In this document: positions 20,350 through 31,936 of the stretch, in pieces
How the letters are laid out: each line of letters starts with the position of its first letter
Position numbering within the stretch: position 1 is the stretch's first letter
Origin: Diplonema papillatum
Taxonomy: Eukaryota; Euglenozoa; Diplonemea; Diplonemida; Diplonemidae
Reading direction: 5' to 3'
Length of the DNA: 64,000 nucleotides
Assembly: GCA_030068145.1 (NCBI GenBank)
Contig: JAPJBO010000312.1
Span: 62,001-126,000 of the forward strand
The notes under the pieces: model-generated
Databases searched by the model: none
The model's input: only the letters and a program-made list of their open reading frames with translations
Told to the model about the DNA's origin: nothing
Translations under genes and position numbers: made by a program

Positions 20350-21276
20350 ATCGCCCCCCGGATGCTGCGTGCCGGTTGGTTCTTGCTCCCTCACCTTTTT
20401 ACTGCGGTACTCCTATGATAGACCTCAATAATCTGATACGCTAGAACGTGCTAATAATCCGTAAATAGCTCGATAGTGGACTGGCTCATACACACCTTTC
20501 TAAACCTGGCCTCCAACCTCCGCTATTCCGCTGGCCTTCCTCGCAAAAAGATTTCTCTAGCCTCCGAAAAAAGGAAAGACTCTTTCCCCTCGCGCCTGAC
20601 ACTTCGAGGCGCTGGAGTTCCGTAGATAGCGACAGGCCGACGAGCAACCAACAAAAGTAAAGCAAGCAAAGTAGATGCTCGTTTCCCTTCAAGCTGTCCC
20701 CTTGCCGCAAGGCGCCTTCCTACAGGAAGAAGTTGCCTTCCTACAGGAAGAAGTTAGCAGGTGATAAGCCGCTGGTGGTGCGTTCGATGGTCGGCTCTTC
20801 TTTAATCAAGATATGGTTATGGCTTGTCTGACAGCATCAGAGCTGACAAAACATGTGGGTGGTGGATGTTTATCACGGCACTAAAAGCTTGCTCGATGCA
20901 CGGTCTTCTGTCTACCTATCATCGGTAAACGTATCGTTGAAGAGGCCTTTGGCCTCGCATGGTTCAAGTCCCGTCTCAGACCGAACAGGAACGTCACGTG
21001 TCGCCACTTCAGATTCCTGCAGCCAGGTTGCAGGAACGTTCACTCGGTAATCTCGAGCACTTCAGCGCAGCGCTGCACACACTTTGCAGGAAGACAGGCG
21101 GCACGCGTGCCGCCTCTACCTGTGAAAGCACCGTGGGCAGTGGCGACACAAGTTGGCGATATTTCGCTTCAGACGTTACCCACTTAAAGCCATGCAGTTT
21201 GACACACACGTACAGACACAAACACGCACAACACCCCGACACAACACACTCACATACACACAAGCAACACACCATC
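20350..21276. other. Intergenic and 5' flank of the acyl-CoA dehydrogenase gene; R6 copy 2 at 20930-21130
   Basis: No gene is seen. 20930-21130 is the second R6 repeat. 20725-20755 is a short direct duplication (CTTCCTACAGGAAGAAGTT). The last 70 bp before the ATG are rich in CACA and lack ATG, as expected for a 5' leader. Confidence 0.5.
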
Positions 21277-24254
21277 ATGGCTGGACTCGATGCCAAAGTC
21301 GGAAGCACGAACAACGAATACCAATCGCTGCTGCGCACCGAGCTACCGAAGGAGCTAAACCTTTTCAAGGGCAGGCTTTCCCCTCGTTTCTATGAAATGC
21401 ACAAGAAGGTGTGTCACGCGTCAAAAAAGAAGGAGGTCTTCATTCACACACTAGCTGGTACAGCAAGTGAAAAAAAAAATGAAGGTTCTTTTATTATCGA
21501 TTAGTCAACCTCTACAACCGCTCAGGAACTCCTTCGAAAAGAAGACTTGTACTCACGTACACTAAGGTTCCGGAGAATTCCAGGGGAATTCAAAACTCTG
21601 TCGTCCGTACTCAGTATCGGAGCGCGCGTAACCCCATCGCAGTTGAGCGGTCCAGACCAGCTCACTCGCCAACGTGTGGAGTTGACCCCGAGAATAAAAA
21701 CGTTTCTCCCTCAGGGTCGTCGAAGCTGTGTAAATAACACCAGTCTGGCAGGCTCGCGTGGAATTGTCGGAAGCATATATATATATATATGCAACAAGAA
21801 GGTAATGATCGACCCAGAGATGAGAAGCTAGCGGCCTTCAACAAGTCCAGAAAACGAGGTCTCAGATCTCCGGCGACCAGCGACAATCAAAAAAGTGCGG
21901 AGTTTCAAGCTACCTTTCACTGTCTAGCAAGAAGTGCAAATACATACAACTCGTCACAGGTAACCGCGTTCATCAGAGATGACGTCCTGCCTCAGGTAGA
22001 CGTCTACAACACCCAGTTGAAAGCCCTTGAGAAGGCTGCGGCGCACCCGACGCTTGCGCCTGAGCCGCCCATTCTGAAGTCGCTTCGGCAGGAGGCGAAG
22101 AAGAAGGGTGTTTACAATTTCTTCTTGCCCGAGGTATGCCGCGCGTTTCTTGGGGGGAGGAAACTGGAAACTCTCCAGAAGAGAGGTCCCTGCACTCGAA
22201 ACCTCTCTCTTCCTTCTCTCGGGACAGGTCAGCGCGGTAGCGATGACCACCAGAACACATGCAAGTGGGGGCCTGCCCTGAGACTGCTAGGCCGTTCCAA
22301 GGAGGCGGGTTTGCGTCCCGGATCTAGCGACAAACCGAGAATGTAGGGTAAGCACCGATTGTTGGATTCACGGTTAAACGAAGCTAGCACACAAGGTTTG
22401 CCTGATCTCGAACCCAGAATCAGCGCGAACTCTCCCTTTGTTTCTGCAGGGTAAGCACCGATTGTTAGATTCACGGTTAAACAAAGCTAGCACACAAGGT
22501 TTGCCTGATCTCGCGCCCAGAATCAGCGCGAACTCTCCCTTTGTTTGGGGTGTCTTCACACTTTGAGGCCCCCCCCTCGAATCTTCCTCCCCGTAGAGCT
22601 CAGCCCAGGGGTACAAAGAGGTGAACAGCTTTTTCTTCGAAACCCAGCGCCTCTTCATCATACGTGGAAACAGAGGGGAGGTGCTGCAAGGGTTCAAAAT
22701 ACACCGATTTCGTACGTCCGTCGCTTAAAGATTGTCGGAGCCAACAACGAATCCCTTCAGGTGTGCGGACTGACGGTACTCGAGTATTCTCCCATAGCTG
22801 AGCTCCTCGGCAGCATTCCTTTAGCCAACTACGCGATGAACTGTTCGGCGCCAGACACGGGGAACATGGAAGTTCTCGAGAGGTACGGAACAGCGGAGCA
22901 GAAGAGGCAGTGGCTCGAGCCCCTGCTCAACGGCGAGATCCGCAGTGCCTTCGCCATGACGGAGCCGGGCGTTGCGAGTTCCGACGCGACGAACATCAAC
23001 TCCTCGATCGTTCGTATGCCCTTTGCTGCCTTCCTTTTGGTTTATGGCATCAAGGCGCGTTAGACATTGTTAAAAGAGAGCGATGGGCAGCGTATCGTCG
23101 TGCAGGATTACTCACGTTCGCACGAACACGTGGAACTTTGACTAAAAACAACGGATTGCTTTGAACCGCAAGAACCTTCTAAGGAGGAGTAGTAGCGCCG
23201 GGCCAAGACGCGTTGCTGCCCTCGAGCTTTGCCGCGCTCGCTCGCTTCGTCATCGAAGTCCTGAGTGAGAAAACAACACGCGGTGGTGTAAGCGAAGAAC
23301 AAAACAGATTGTGTTTGTATTGTACTTGCCCCTTACCTCTATATTTCCTCCCTTCCATTCGGAGTCGAAGCAGCTACGTCGAGTATTTCTAACCACGTCA
23401 ACCAAACAGGGGACGGCAAGGACTACGTGATCAACGGGCACAAGTGGTACATTAGCGGGGCGTGCCGGCCGGAGTGCAAAGTCTTCATCTTCCTGGGCCG
23501 CAGCTCGACGACGGGTCCGATCCACAAGCAGCACTCGATGATCATCGTGCCGAGGCACGCGAAAGGGGTGAACATCGTGCGCCCGCTGGGCGTCTTCGGG
23601 CACGAGCACGACCATGCCGAGATCATCTTCGACGACGTGCGCGTGCCGGCGTCGAACATGCTGCTCGGCGAGGGCCGCGGGTTCGAAATCGCGCAGGGGC
23701 GCCTGGGCCCCGGCCGCATACACCACTGCATGCGAACCATCGGCATCGCGGACATCGTGCTCGAAGCGATTCTGTACAGGGTCCAGCGGCGCGTTGCCTT
23801 CGGTGCGGTGCTTGCTAAGAAGGACACCATCAGGCAGCAAATAGCGGAAGCCCGGCTGGAGATCACGAAGTCCCGGCTGCTCTGCTACATGGCGGCCGCC
23901 GAAGCAGACGACCACGGGTTCAAGAAGGCCCGCGTGGCGGTTGCGATGACGAAGGTTGACGCGCCGAGGATGTGCCTCAAAATCCTCGACGACGCGATCC
24001 AAATCCACGGGGCCCACGGGGTGTCGCAGGACTCGCTCCTGACCGACCTGTACTCCAACGTGCGCACCCTCCGCGTCGCCGACGGCCCCGACATCGTCCA
24101 CATGAACACCATTGCGAAGGCCGAACTCTCCCGCACCCCCTCCCAGCACGGCAGGCGCGTCTCGGGAATCAACGAGAACATCGAGAAGTACGGGAAGTTC
24201 AAGTCTTACAAGCCACGCCTCGACGGCAGGGGCGCCATGATCTCCCGCCTGTGA
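21277..24254 (+). CDS. Acyl-CoA dehydrogenase, ACAD10/11 type (four exons)
   Basis: Exons: 21277-21408, 21960-22133, 22761-23013 and 23410-24254. Phases 0, 0 and 1 agree and give 467 residues. The order of motifs is that of the dehydrogenase half of ACAD10/11 and related bacterial enzymes: [15 protein letters not shown] and [17 protein letters not shown] (substrate and FAD-binding middle), [37 protein letters not shown], then GAHGVSQD and [13 protein letters not shown] near the C terminus. These FAD enzymes introduce the 2,3 double bond into acyl-CoA in beta-oxidation and pass electrons to ETF, in mitochondria or peroxisomes. The kinase-like and HAD domains of animal ACAD10/11 are absent. No targeting peptide is obvious; the C terminus AMISRL resembles a peroxisomal PTS1 tripeptide (SRL), which is suggestive only. 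Two partial copies of exon 4 follow the stop. Intron 2 carries two RF-type repeats. Confidence 0.88.
22345..22550 (+). repeat. Two tandem RF-like repeats in dehydrogenase intron 2
   Basis: Two units of about 105 bp share GGTAAGCACCGATTGTT, GATTCACGGTTAAAC and CACACAAGGTTTGCCTGATC with the repeats flanking the antisense retroelement in SEC3 (15036-15410, 17235-17360). No retroelement coding region is present, so this may be a solo remnant. Confidence 0.7.
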
Positions 24255-24299
24255 GTAAGCTCGAGGCAGCTCACCCCCTTGGAAGCTTTTTTTTTGTTA

Positions 24300-24420
24300 G
24301 CCACATGCAATGTGTGAGGAAACTGAACCGCCCAAGTAGGACCTTCTGATCATGATCATTTGCCAAATTTGCGACCTGAAACCACGTCCACGATTTGGGC
24401 TCAGGGTAGTGCGGTCAACG
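24300..24420 (+). repeat. Dispersed repeat R4, copy downstream of the dehydrogenase
   Basis: ATGCAATGTGTGAGGAAAC, CCGCCCAAGTAGGACC and TTTGGGCTCAGGGTAG match 7670-7800 and 13080-13180. Confidence 0.6.
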
Positions 24421-24481
24421 AAAAACGCAACTTTGACGAGCACAAAACTGATCGAAGGCAGCGTGCTAATCCTCACTGTCA

Positions 24482-24800
24482 TGATGCAGAAACCGGGTTG
24501 AAGGTGCCCCAAAATCCTCGACGACGCGATCCAAATCCACGGGGCCCACGGGGTGTCGCAGGACTCGCTCCTGACCGGCCTGTACTCCAACGTGCGGACT
24601 CGCAGGGCCGACGGCCCCGACATCGTCCACATGAACACCATTGCGAAGGCCGAGCTCTCCCGCACTCCCAGCACGGCAGGCGCGTCTCGGGAATCAACGA
24701 GAACATCGAGAAGTACGGGAAGTTCAAGTCTTACAAGCCACGCCTCGACGGCAGGGGCGCCATGATCGCCCGCCTGTGAGTTAGCTCGAGGCAGCTCACC
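24482..24800 (+). pseudogene. Partial tandem copy of acyl-CoA dehydrogenase exon 4, echo 1
   Basis: About 300 bp repeat the end of exon 4 from the CAAAATCCTCGACGACGCGA block to the stop, plus the 3' flank GAGGCAGCTCACCCCC. Small indels disturb the frame, for example a lost base pair set in the RTLRVADG region, so it cannot encode a complete C terminus. No acceptor or upstream exon accompanies it. The unit recurs about 415 bp later. Confidence 0.85.
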
Positions 24801-24899
24801 CCCCTGACAGCTTTTTTTTTTGTGTCCCCAGCAAACGCAAATTTGACGAGCACAAAAAACTGATCGAAGGCAGTGTGCCAATCCTCACTGTCATGATGC

Positions 24900-25215
24900 A
24901 GACAACGGGTTGAAGGTGCCCCAAAATCCTCGACGACGCGATCCAAATCCACGGGGTGTCGCAGGACTCGCTCCTGACCGGCCTGTACTCCAACGTGCGG
25001 ACCCTGCGAGTCGCCGACGGCCCCGACATCGTCCACATGAACACCATTCCGAAGGCCGAGCTCTCCCGCACCCCCCCCCAGCACGGCAGGCGCGTCTCGG
25101 GAATCAACGAGAACATCGAGAAATACGAGAATTCCAAGTCTTACAAGCCGCGCCTCGGCGGCAGGGGCGCCATGATCTCCCGCCTGTGAGGCGGGGTTTC
25201 GTTATGCCTAGGCAG
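24900..25215 (+). pseudogene. Partial tandem copy of acyl-CoA dehydrogenase exon 4, echo 2
   Basis: It is like the preceding copy, with a 9-bp deletion relative to the exon (the GGCCCACGG stretch). The leader, AATCCTCACTGTCATGATGC, is shared with echo 1 and does not derive from the exon. A third trace of that leader occurs at about 25245-25290. Confidence 0.85.
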
Positions 25216-26389
25216 CTCACCCCCCGAAAGCTTTTTATCGTGTCGGCGGTGTGCTAATCCTCACTGGTCATGGTGAAGAAAACAGGTTGAAGTGCGCGCA
25301 AACAAAAGCTCGAGGAACGATTTGTGTGCACCGACTTGGCATCTCGCTCCTCTTCTTGCTCTTGTACGTGGAAGGCGGAAGTTCGTTACCCCGAAGCAAC
25401 TCACCCCCTGGAGCTTTTCTTACAGAAGCGCCAGCTTGGAAGGAAATGCTCGACGAAGCTGCCAGACAAACAAGAACCGAAGGGTTTCCACTTACTGTAA
25501 CTACCGAACCACGTGCTGAACGGACGTGAGGTCATGCGGGTCTACCCCTACACGACAAGGCACACAAACACAACGGGGAAAAATATCCTGAGCGTAAAAA
25601 ACAACACGCTGTGGTGCAAGCAATGAACATATTGTTGTGTCTAACGAATTCAATTGTTGAATGACATCGTTCGTATTTAAAAAAGGCTGGACAAGGTTCC
25701 TTGTCCTCATAAAAGAAGGGGTTTGAACGAAGTGGGTCAGGAAGCGATCAACCGGCGCTCACAAGCTAGAACGACGCGCCTGTCTCTTCTTAGCTGGTCG
25801 AGTCTCACGTGGACTTCCCTCGTGAGGTGAAACGTCCGAGCTGAAAGACTCCAAGTCTCGCCACCCGGTGCTGAGAGAGCTGCCGGTCACGCCCTGTGCT
25901 CTGTCTGTACCCAGAATTGTATACCGCGCCGCACGGCGCAGTGAATCGTCGTAAATCTAGCCTTAGCTCAACCTTTTTTGCTGAGTCCGCCCCCCATCTC
26001 CCGCCGGTTCGCTTCTTGCACCGACACCTTCTCTTCAGCCTTGCGATAAGCGGCTGAGTGGAGTCGTGCCGATTTCAATACAGGGTACCCTCGGCGAGGG
26101 ACGTGTTCCCTTGCGCCGCAACCACCCGGTGCTGTACGATATTCGACGAAGGGCGAGGGAAAAGAAAACAAACGAAAGGAGGGAGGGATGAAAAAGTGGT
26201 GCTGACCAGGTTGCTGGCCTAGTGAGTTGGGAGACAAAAGTTAAGAACGTGGGCGCGACGCCCGCCGTCCGTAGGCCGCAAAGGAAATACAAAAATCAAT
26301 AAACCCCGAAAAAAAAGATAAGGCGTCGTTGAGCACGTGTGTTGCGAAGGTATCTTTACATGGCAGGTTTCAACGCTGCCAACGTTCTT
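25216..26389. other. Intergenic; R5 copy 2 at 25425-25575, otherwise unassigned
   Basis: R5 matches 4376-4530. From 25580 to 26389 no gene or repeat is recognised. I looked for a hammerhead-type ribozyme near 25810-25880 because of CGTGAGGTGAAACGTC, but the conserved core is absent. Confidence 0.4.
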
Positions 26390-26618
26390 TTTGTATAAGC
26401 ACCTGCTTTGTAGGAAATACTTGAGGAGGCTGCCAGCTGCAAAAGATCAAACGAGGTAAATGTGCTATAGTCCACACGAAACACGGGTGAATCTGGTTTA
26501 GTGGCGGGCGTAAGCGTTCAACAAAAAAGACCCACTTTGTAGTTGTATTGTTTCTCCCCCCTCTAGCCTCCTTCGAAGTAAGCACAAGGCAGCCCCGTCC
26601 CTCGAGTATTTTCGTATG
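26390..26618 (-). repeat. Dispersed repeat R1, copy 3
   Basis: This is the reverse complement of 41-270, including the flanking TTTGTATAAGCACCTGCTTT and the inverted ends. Confidence 0.75.
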
Positions 26619-28631
26619 GCGTGGTATGTTCAAAAAGCAAAGGTGTGAACTAGCTATTCTGAGCAACTTTGGCTACCCAAAGTGATAGTGTACGCATGTG
26701 TCTTCCGTCGCAGCCCGATACCCAGTTCATTGGACCGGGCCTCGACGAATCGCGACTCAGCTATTCTTAGCGTGAGCCCGGCGCGAGCACTCTTCGTTGC
26801 GACAAGTTTTTGCCTTCAGAAGCCGGCCTATTGAGTGGGCTTTAAATGGGTGGCTGCGCTTGGGTTCTGTTGTGCATCTTTTTCACGGTGAGGTCTTGGT
26901 GCCGTCCAACCAATCCTTAGTGGGTTGGTCTGCTGGGCGTGTAGTTGGACCGATTTTGGCGTCTCGTCCACCCGCCCTGTCTCCCTGTACGTCTCCGCAC
27001 CCCGTAACGTAATTTGTCTCTTCTCGAAACCGGATGAAGAGAGTCTTTTCCACTTCTTCGAAATGAACCGGCCTCTCCCCCCCATGCGCACCTTCGGTGC
27101 GTTCACGGCCGCTTCAGCGTTTCTTTTTTTAGAGCCGGTCCATTTGTGCGGCACCGACCTGCCACGTTCAAGCTTGCTCCGACCACTGCACCCTCTGCCG
27201 ACACTCGGTAGCCGTCGTCGCTCATGACGGCATTTCCGGTTCTATTCCGAAGAATTGTGTGGCGCCGGGCTACATTATTGTCCTGCGATTGCTCTTTGCT
27301 TCTATAAACCAGCTTGTCGGATTGTTGCGTTTACTTGTGTTGTGTCGTAGTAGTTAGTTCTTGTGAGGCATACGGGTTGCACCGGCTCAATTTTTTAACG
27401 CCTGCGGTTGATTTCTGCCCACCCCCGTTAACCTTCCTTCCGCGTTTTTCTGCTGCATGAAACAAGTAAAGAAGAAAATATGGTGAGGGGGGGGGGGGGG
27501 GGGTTGGCATTTGGATCCCTGCTTTTTGCCGGAGCAAAGCGGCAAGCGGGCTTTTTCCTCGCGCTCGCCCTTTCTTTTTTGTGCGCAAGTACCGCGAGGG
27601 AATAGTAGACAGGAGACCTCCTGAGTTTGAGGTGCGCGCGAGTTGCGGGAGTCGGGAAAAACCCTGACTGAAGCCTAAGCAGGACCGACCCCCTTTCGTG
27701 GGAAAAAGCGCCAAAAAGTGAAGAATTCGTTGATTTTTACGAAGCACGATTCCGGACAACAAACATCCGGAAGCAACCCCCGAGCTCAATCCCGGCAGTG
27801 CTAGGAAAAGGGGCGAACAAGTTTCTTCCCCTTGATTGACCCCGACGCAGCATTCAGGAACGACGCCGGTCGCCATGTTAATGGCGGCTGGCTGCCCCAG
27901 AGAAGCACCTCGCAAGGGAGGCCGATGCGCACCCTGCAGGAGACCCCGAAGCCGGCACCGACGGGGAGGACGCACAAACCGGAGCGATCGAGGAAGTTCG
28001 CGCTACCGAAGCAGCAGTCAGCTTAACACCAGACCAAGAGATGACCAGCTTGACTCCCTCCCCACAAACGCAGCAGCAACCAACTTCACACCAGACCAAG
28101 AGATGACCAGCTTGGCTCCCACCGAAGCAGCAGCAACCAACTTAACACCAGCGCGAAGCAGCAGCAGCCAGCTTAAGCACCAGACCAAGAGACGAACGCG
28201 GGTGACGGCAAGCGTTGGCAGGCTTCAGCGCTGTCTCTTTTCTCACTTTGGCTAGCCATAAAAGACCCCTGCCACCGACACCGCGAACACATTCGCAATG
28301 GATGGGAGGGTTCGGGTTGAGACAACGGGAGTCATGGCCACGGTGGTCGGCTTCCACGACCGCAGGTCGGAGGAGGTTCACTTGGTCATGTAACAATGTG
28401 AGAAATTGACTAAAAGAATTAGGACTCCGTAGTTGTGAGAAATTGACTAAAAGAATTAGGACTCCGTAGTTTTGATGTTAGTAGTGCAGAGAATCTGTGG
28501 GATGGGTCTGCTGATCAGGCACTCAGGGGACTACTAGTAGTGCCTCGTTAAAGTTGTGGCGACCGAAAATCATCCTCCCCTAGGTCGCGTTGTAGGCCGC
28601 GCGAGCCGTCCTCTTGGCACACGGCTGGGGG
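26619..28631. other. Intergenic; R3 repeat and two short tandem arrays
   Basis: 27500-27745 is repeat R3, also at 41200-41450 (shared GGGAATAGT, CCTCTTGAGTTTG or CCTCCTGAGTTTG, GAGTCGGGAA and AGCAGGACCGACCCCC). 28005-28200 holds about four copies of a 55-bp unit with ACCAGACCAAGAGATGACCA. 28396-28470 is an exact 37-bp duplication containing TTGACTAAAAGAATTAGGAC. No gene is supported between 26619 and 27500. Confidence 0.5.
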
Positions 28632-30177
28632 ATGGGAAGGGGGGGTGACGCGGCTTCGAGCCGCCCAGAGAAGTTGTACAAAGGCCGCATCACCAAGTGG
28701 GTAGAAGATAAGGGCTTCGGATTCATCGAGAGCAGAGAATTCGACGAGGACGTGTTCGCCCATTCGACGGCTTTCGGCGGGGGAACGTTGATACAGGTCT
28801 GCTTTCCGCTGCTTTACCAACCCACTTCCCAGCCGTAGAGGGATCCGAGTCCGACGAAGAACGAGGTGCGCACACCACCAAACATACGGCACAAGCCTCC
28901 TCCCCAGGGTTCCCTCCTGACTTACAGAGTCTTACCCGCTTCTCTTCGAAGAAGATGCATCAAACATGCATGAGAGGCAGTGTCCTGCCTAAACACGAAA
29001 CTGAGATTGTTCCCCCCCACCCCCCCTGCGTTCACACACAAGAGCGAAAACCGAGACGAAGAAGGTGATGCAGACGCCGCGGTGAAAAGAATACGGGGGC
29101 CAGTCCCACAAGATTTCCCAATATTTCTTCTTGTTGCGGTAGTGGGGAGTCATTTGCAAGGAAATGAGTACCACACGAAATGTCATGGGCGGGGTTCGAA
29201 CCCGGGCCCACCGGCCTGAAGGCCGACGCCCGGTCACTCTGCCACCTGCATACCATTTCATACCCCACTTTTGGGAGCCGCACACTCCCGTTTTCGTTTG
29301 TGCATCCCTTTTCTATAAAACATTTTCTTCTAAGACGACTTGACGCTAGCATCAAACATACACGAGAGGCAAATTGCGCCTGCACACGAAACTAAATTTG
29401 TCCCACCCCCACTCATCCCCATCCACCTGCACACAGGGCGAGATAGTCTTTTTCACCATCGACAAAAGAAAGACGGGGCGCCGGGTGGAGGCAAGACATA
29501 TAGAAGGGCCCGCGGTGGACCGAAGGAAGATCCGTCCGAGGGTAGGAACGGGGCCCAACGCCGATCCGTACGACTCTTCGGACTCTCGTGATGGCAAGCG
29601 GGCGGGTGGCAAGCGGAAGGACGATAAGGGCGGGCGGCGGGACAGCAAAGATAAGCACAGAGACAAGGAGAAGGACAGGGAGCCGAGAAAGGACAGGGAG
29701 GGCGCCAGGGGGAAAGACGACAGGGAGCGACGGAGTGCTGAGCGCGTGAAGGATAGGGATCGTGACGGCGGGAGAGACAGGGACCGCGACAGAAACAGGA
29801 AAAGAGACGCCGACGACAACGGTAGAGACAGAGACAAAGATCGGGACAGGAAGAGAGATGCCGACGACAACGGTAGAGACAGAGACAGAGATCGGGACAG
29901 GAAAAGAGATGCCGACGACAGCGGTAGAGACAGGGACCGGGATAGGGACAGGGACAAGGGTCGAGACAGGAAACGAGATGCTGACCACGGTGGCAAAGAC
30001 AGCGATCGGGATAGGGACAGAGACCGACACAGAGACAAGGACAGGGACAGGAAAAGGGATGCTGACGACAAGGGCAGAGACAGGGACCGGGATAGGGACA
30101 GAGAAGACAGAGACAGAAACCGAGACAGTAAGGAGCTCAGGAAAGACCGGAACGACGACAGGGATCGCAGACGATGA
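28632..30177 (+). CDS. Cold-shock-domain RNA-binding protein with RD-rich tail (two exons)
   Basis: Exon 1 is 28632-28796 and exon 2 is 29437-30177, phase 0, giving 301 residues. The cold-shock domain spans about residues 16-80 and is split by the intron after GGGTLIQ. The RNP1-like motif KGFGFI (27-32) and the RNP2-like motif DVFAH (40-44) are intact, and exon 2 continues the barrel with GEIVFFTIDKRKTGRR. From about residue 115 the protein is almost entirely Arg, Asp, Lys and Glu, with several copies of a unit like RDRDRDRKRDADDNG. Cold-shock domains bind single-stranded RNA or DNA. RD/RE-rich tails occur in splicing and mRNA-processing factors, so a nuclear RNA role is likely but inferred. 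The tail is built from imperfect DNA repeats of 60-90 bp. The intron carries two Rhp repeats and a SINE. Confidence 0.85.
28938..29022 (+). repeat. Three-hairpin repeat Rhp, CSD intron copy 1
   Basis: Blocks CTTCTCTTCGAAGAAG, GATGCATCAAACATGCATGA and GGCAGTGTCCTGCC, then AAACACGAAACTGAGATT and a C-rich tract. A second copy in the same intron is at 29318-29412 (TTGACGCTAGCATCAA, GGCAAATTGCGCC, GAAACTAAATT); its C-rich tail runs into the polypyrimidine tract of the acceptor at 29436. Confidence 0.75.
29140..29272 (-). repeat. tRNA-derived SINE
   Basis: On the minus strand, a tRNA-like head reads GGTGGCAGAGTGACCGGG (A-box-like) and then GGGTTCGAACCC (B-box), followed by a body ending in GGAGTCATTTGCAAG complement sequences. 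A relative on the + strand lies at 45615-45740, and a headless tail lies at 4526-4590. The D-arm and anticodon region does not fold as a working tRNA, so this is not called a tRNA gene. Confidence 0.7.
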
Positions 30178-31936
30178 CCGCCTCGTTGAATCCCACTCTC
30201 TTTAACCCTCGAAGGGTACAACCTCCATCGGCTGACCCGAAACCGGCCTGCCTCGTCGAGCAGCAGAGCTCGTGAGACCGACGCTCGGCACGAACGGAGA
30301 ACCACTCCATGTGCTTGATCGGAGTGTCCCCAGCCGCGGCACGCTTGCGGAGTGAACAGTGTCGACCGGTGTACCCCTGGGTTCTTAATCGATGGATGCT
30401 CTGCTTGGTCCTGCTGCATGCCCGAGAACGAGCTGCCTAACCAACCGATCTCGAATGAAAACGACCGATATTTTCCTGTGTCCCTTTCCCACGAGCTTTA
30501 CGCCTCATCGAGCACGGGGTCCAGAGTGCTGCTCGCCATACCGGGAGTCGTCTTCGTTTCGGGTGTATCCAACGCTGAGTAGCTTCACGCTGAGACTCCC
30601 AGAGCACTGCTGCCTGTCCCCTCCTAAAAAGCGCTTTAACTCTAAAAAAAGCGCACACTCGGTGGAGCAGACCCGACTTCCCTTGCACAGAGCACGCAGC
30701 GAATAGACTGCGCTTGGTCGCACGCATCTGCTTTGCGCAGGTACGGCCAGAGGATTCGTGTGTGCCGCGTCGTAGGGGCTCGGCACGCGCGAGTGTCGGC
30801 ATCACTTTACGGCGACCGCTGCTACTCTACAGTTCGCGAGCCAGCAAGGCAACGCAACCCAACATGGATGCATGCAGGGTGTTGTCGAGTGTGGACAACA
30901 CGACACGGCCCCCCTACTCGTACTGGGTTCCCGTGCAAGACGTTGCTCGCGATAACGAGTCACATCATAGTGAGTCTGGAAGCGTGTGGATCACGCGAGC
31001 ATCTCGGACAGGTCTAGTTGTGTGTCGAAGTACACCGAAGTTTGACAACGAACGCTCGAGAATCGAGTACGATACTTTTTTAAAGCAGCCGCGGGTTCTC
31101 TGCACACACGACGGGGATGCGGCGCCGCGAACGCACGGCGCCTGGTTGTGTGTGCAGATTCCCCCCCTTTTTCTGCTTCGTTATCCTTCTCCCCCCATAA
31201 TCGAGAAGAAAGGCTAAACGTCGCCTCCCAGCAAAATGTCGCAGCGAGTTGCGTTCGTGGATGTTTCCTCCGTTTTGCACCGCAAAAAGTGTTGGCGGAA
31301 GTCTCGGAGCGCTGACTGTGTACTGCGAATACTCAGCAGGCACTGCTCGGCACACGAAGTCTTTGTACAGAAGTGGGTACGTGTCCAGCCCAAAATACCG
31401 GAATGCAGCCCAATCGCCGGATGCAAGCGACACCATAAAAAGTGGATGCCGGCCGAAACCACACCGATCAACAAATACGTGTACCCAGACGCAGCGTTTA
31501 ACGTCACCCGGAGACTCTAAAACTCCGGTGTTTCAAGCGAACTTTTACCCTAAGAAACGTGCACAAAACCATGTGGTGCATGTTACCAGAGGAGCACAGT
31601 GTCGGAGACACGAAGCTTGTGACAGAGGTACACAAGAAACTGTCGATACTCCGTCTCTCAGGTATGTTGTGCCCAGTGGACAGTGGCGAGTAACTTTCTT
31701 CCGTGGCGCGACAAGGCGACTTAGGCGCACCATCATCACCACACAAAAGGGCGGAAATCAAAGGGCGAGGGAAAAAAAAGAAAAAACGGGAAGGAAGCGG
31801 TTCGGCAACAGCAAAGCCCACCAGAAGTTGAGCCTTCGCACACGCTTCTGCGCGCCCTTCCTCTCCCGCCCCCCCCCCTCACCCCCTCCATCCGGGCGCT
31901 CGGTGAAAAGCGAGGAGAAAAGAGGGGGCCGTCGAG
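30178..31936. other. Intergenic between the CSD gene and the LRR/EF-hand gene
   Basis: No gene can be supported. 31502-31556 is a CCGGA-family repeat (GTCACCCGGAGACTCTAAAA). Open frames near 30714-31217 have no recognised family. The last ~100 bp before 31937 are purine-rich and probably the 5' leader of the LRR gene. Confidence 0.45.

Noticed and set aside
25810-25880. Possible hammerhead ribozyme
   Set aside because: A GAAAC-like segment is present, but the CUGAUGA core and paired stems are missing.
29150-29270. Possible tRNA gene
   Set aside because: The A- and B-box-like blocks are present, but the arms do not pair as a cloverleaf, and a related head is attached to a different body at 45615; a SINE fits better.
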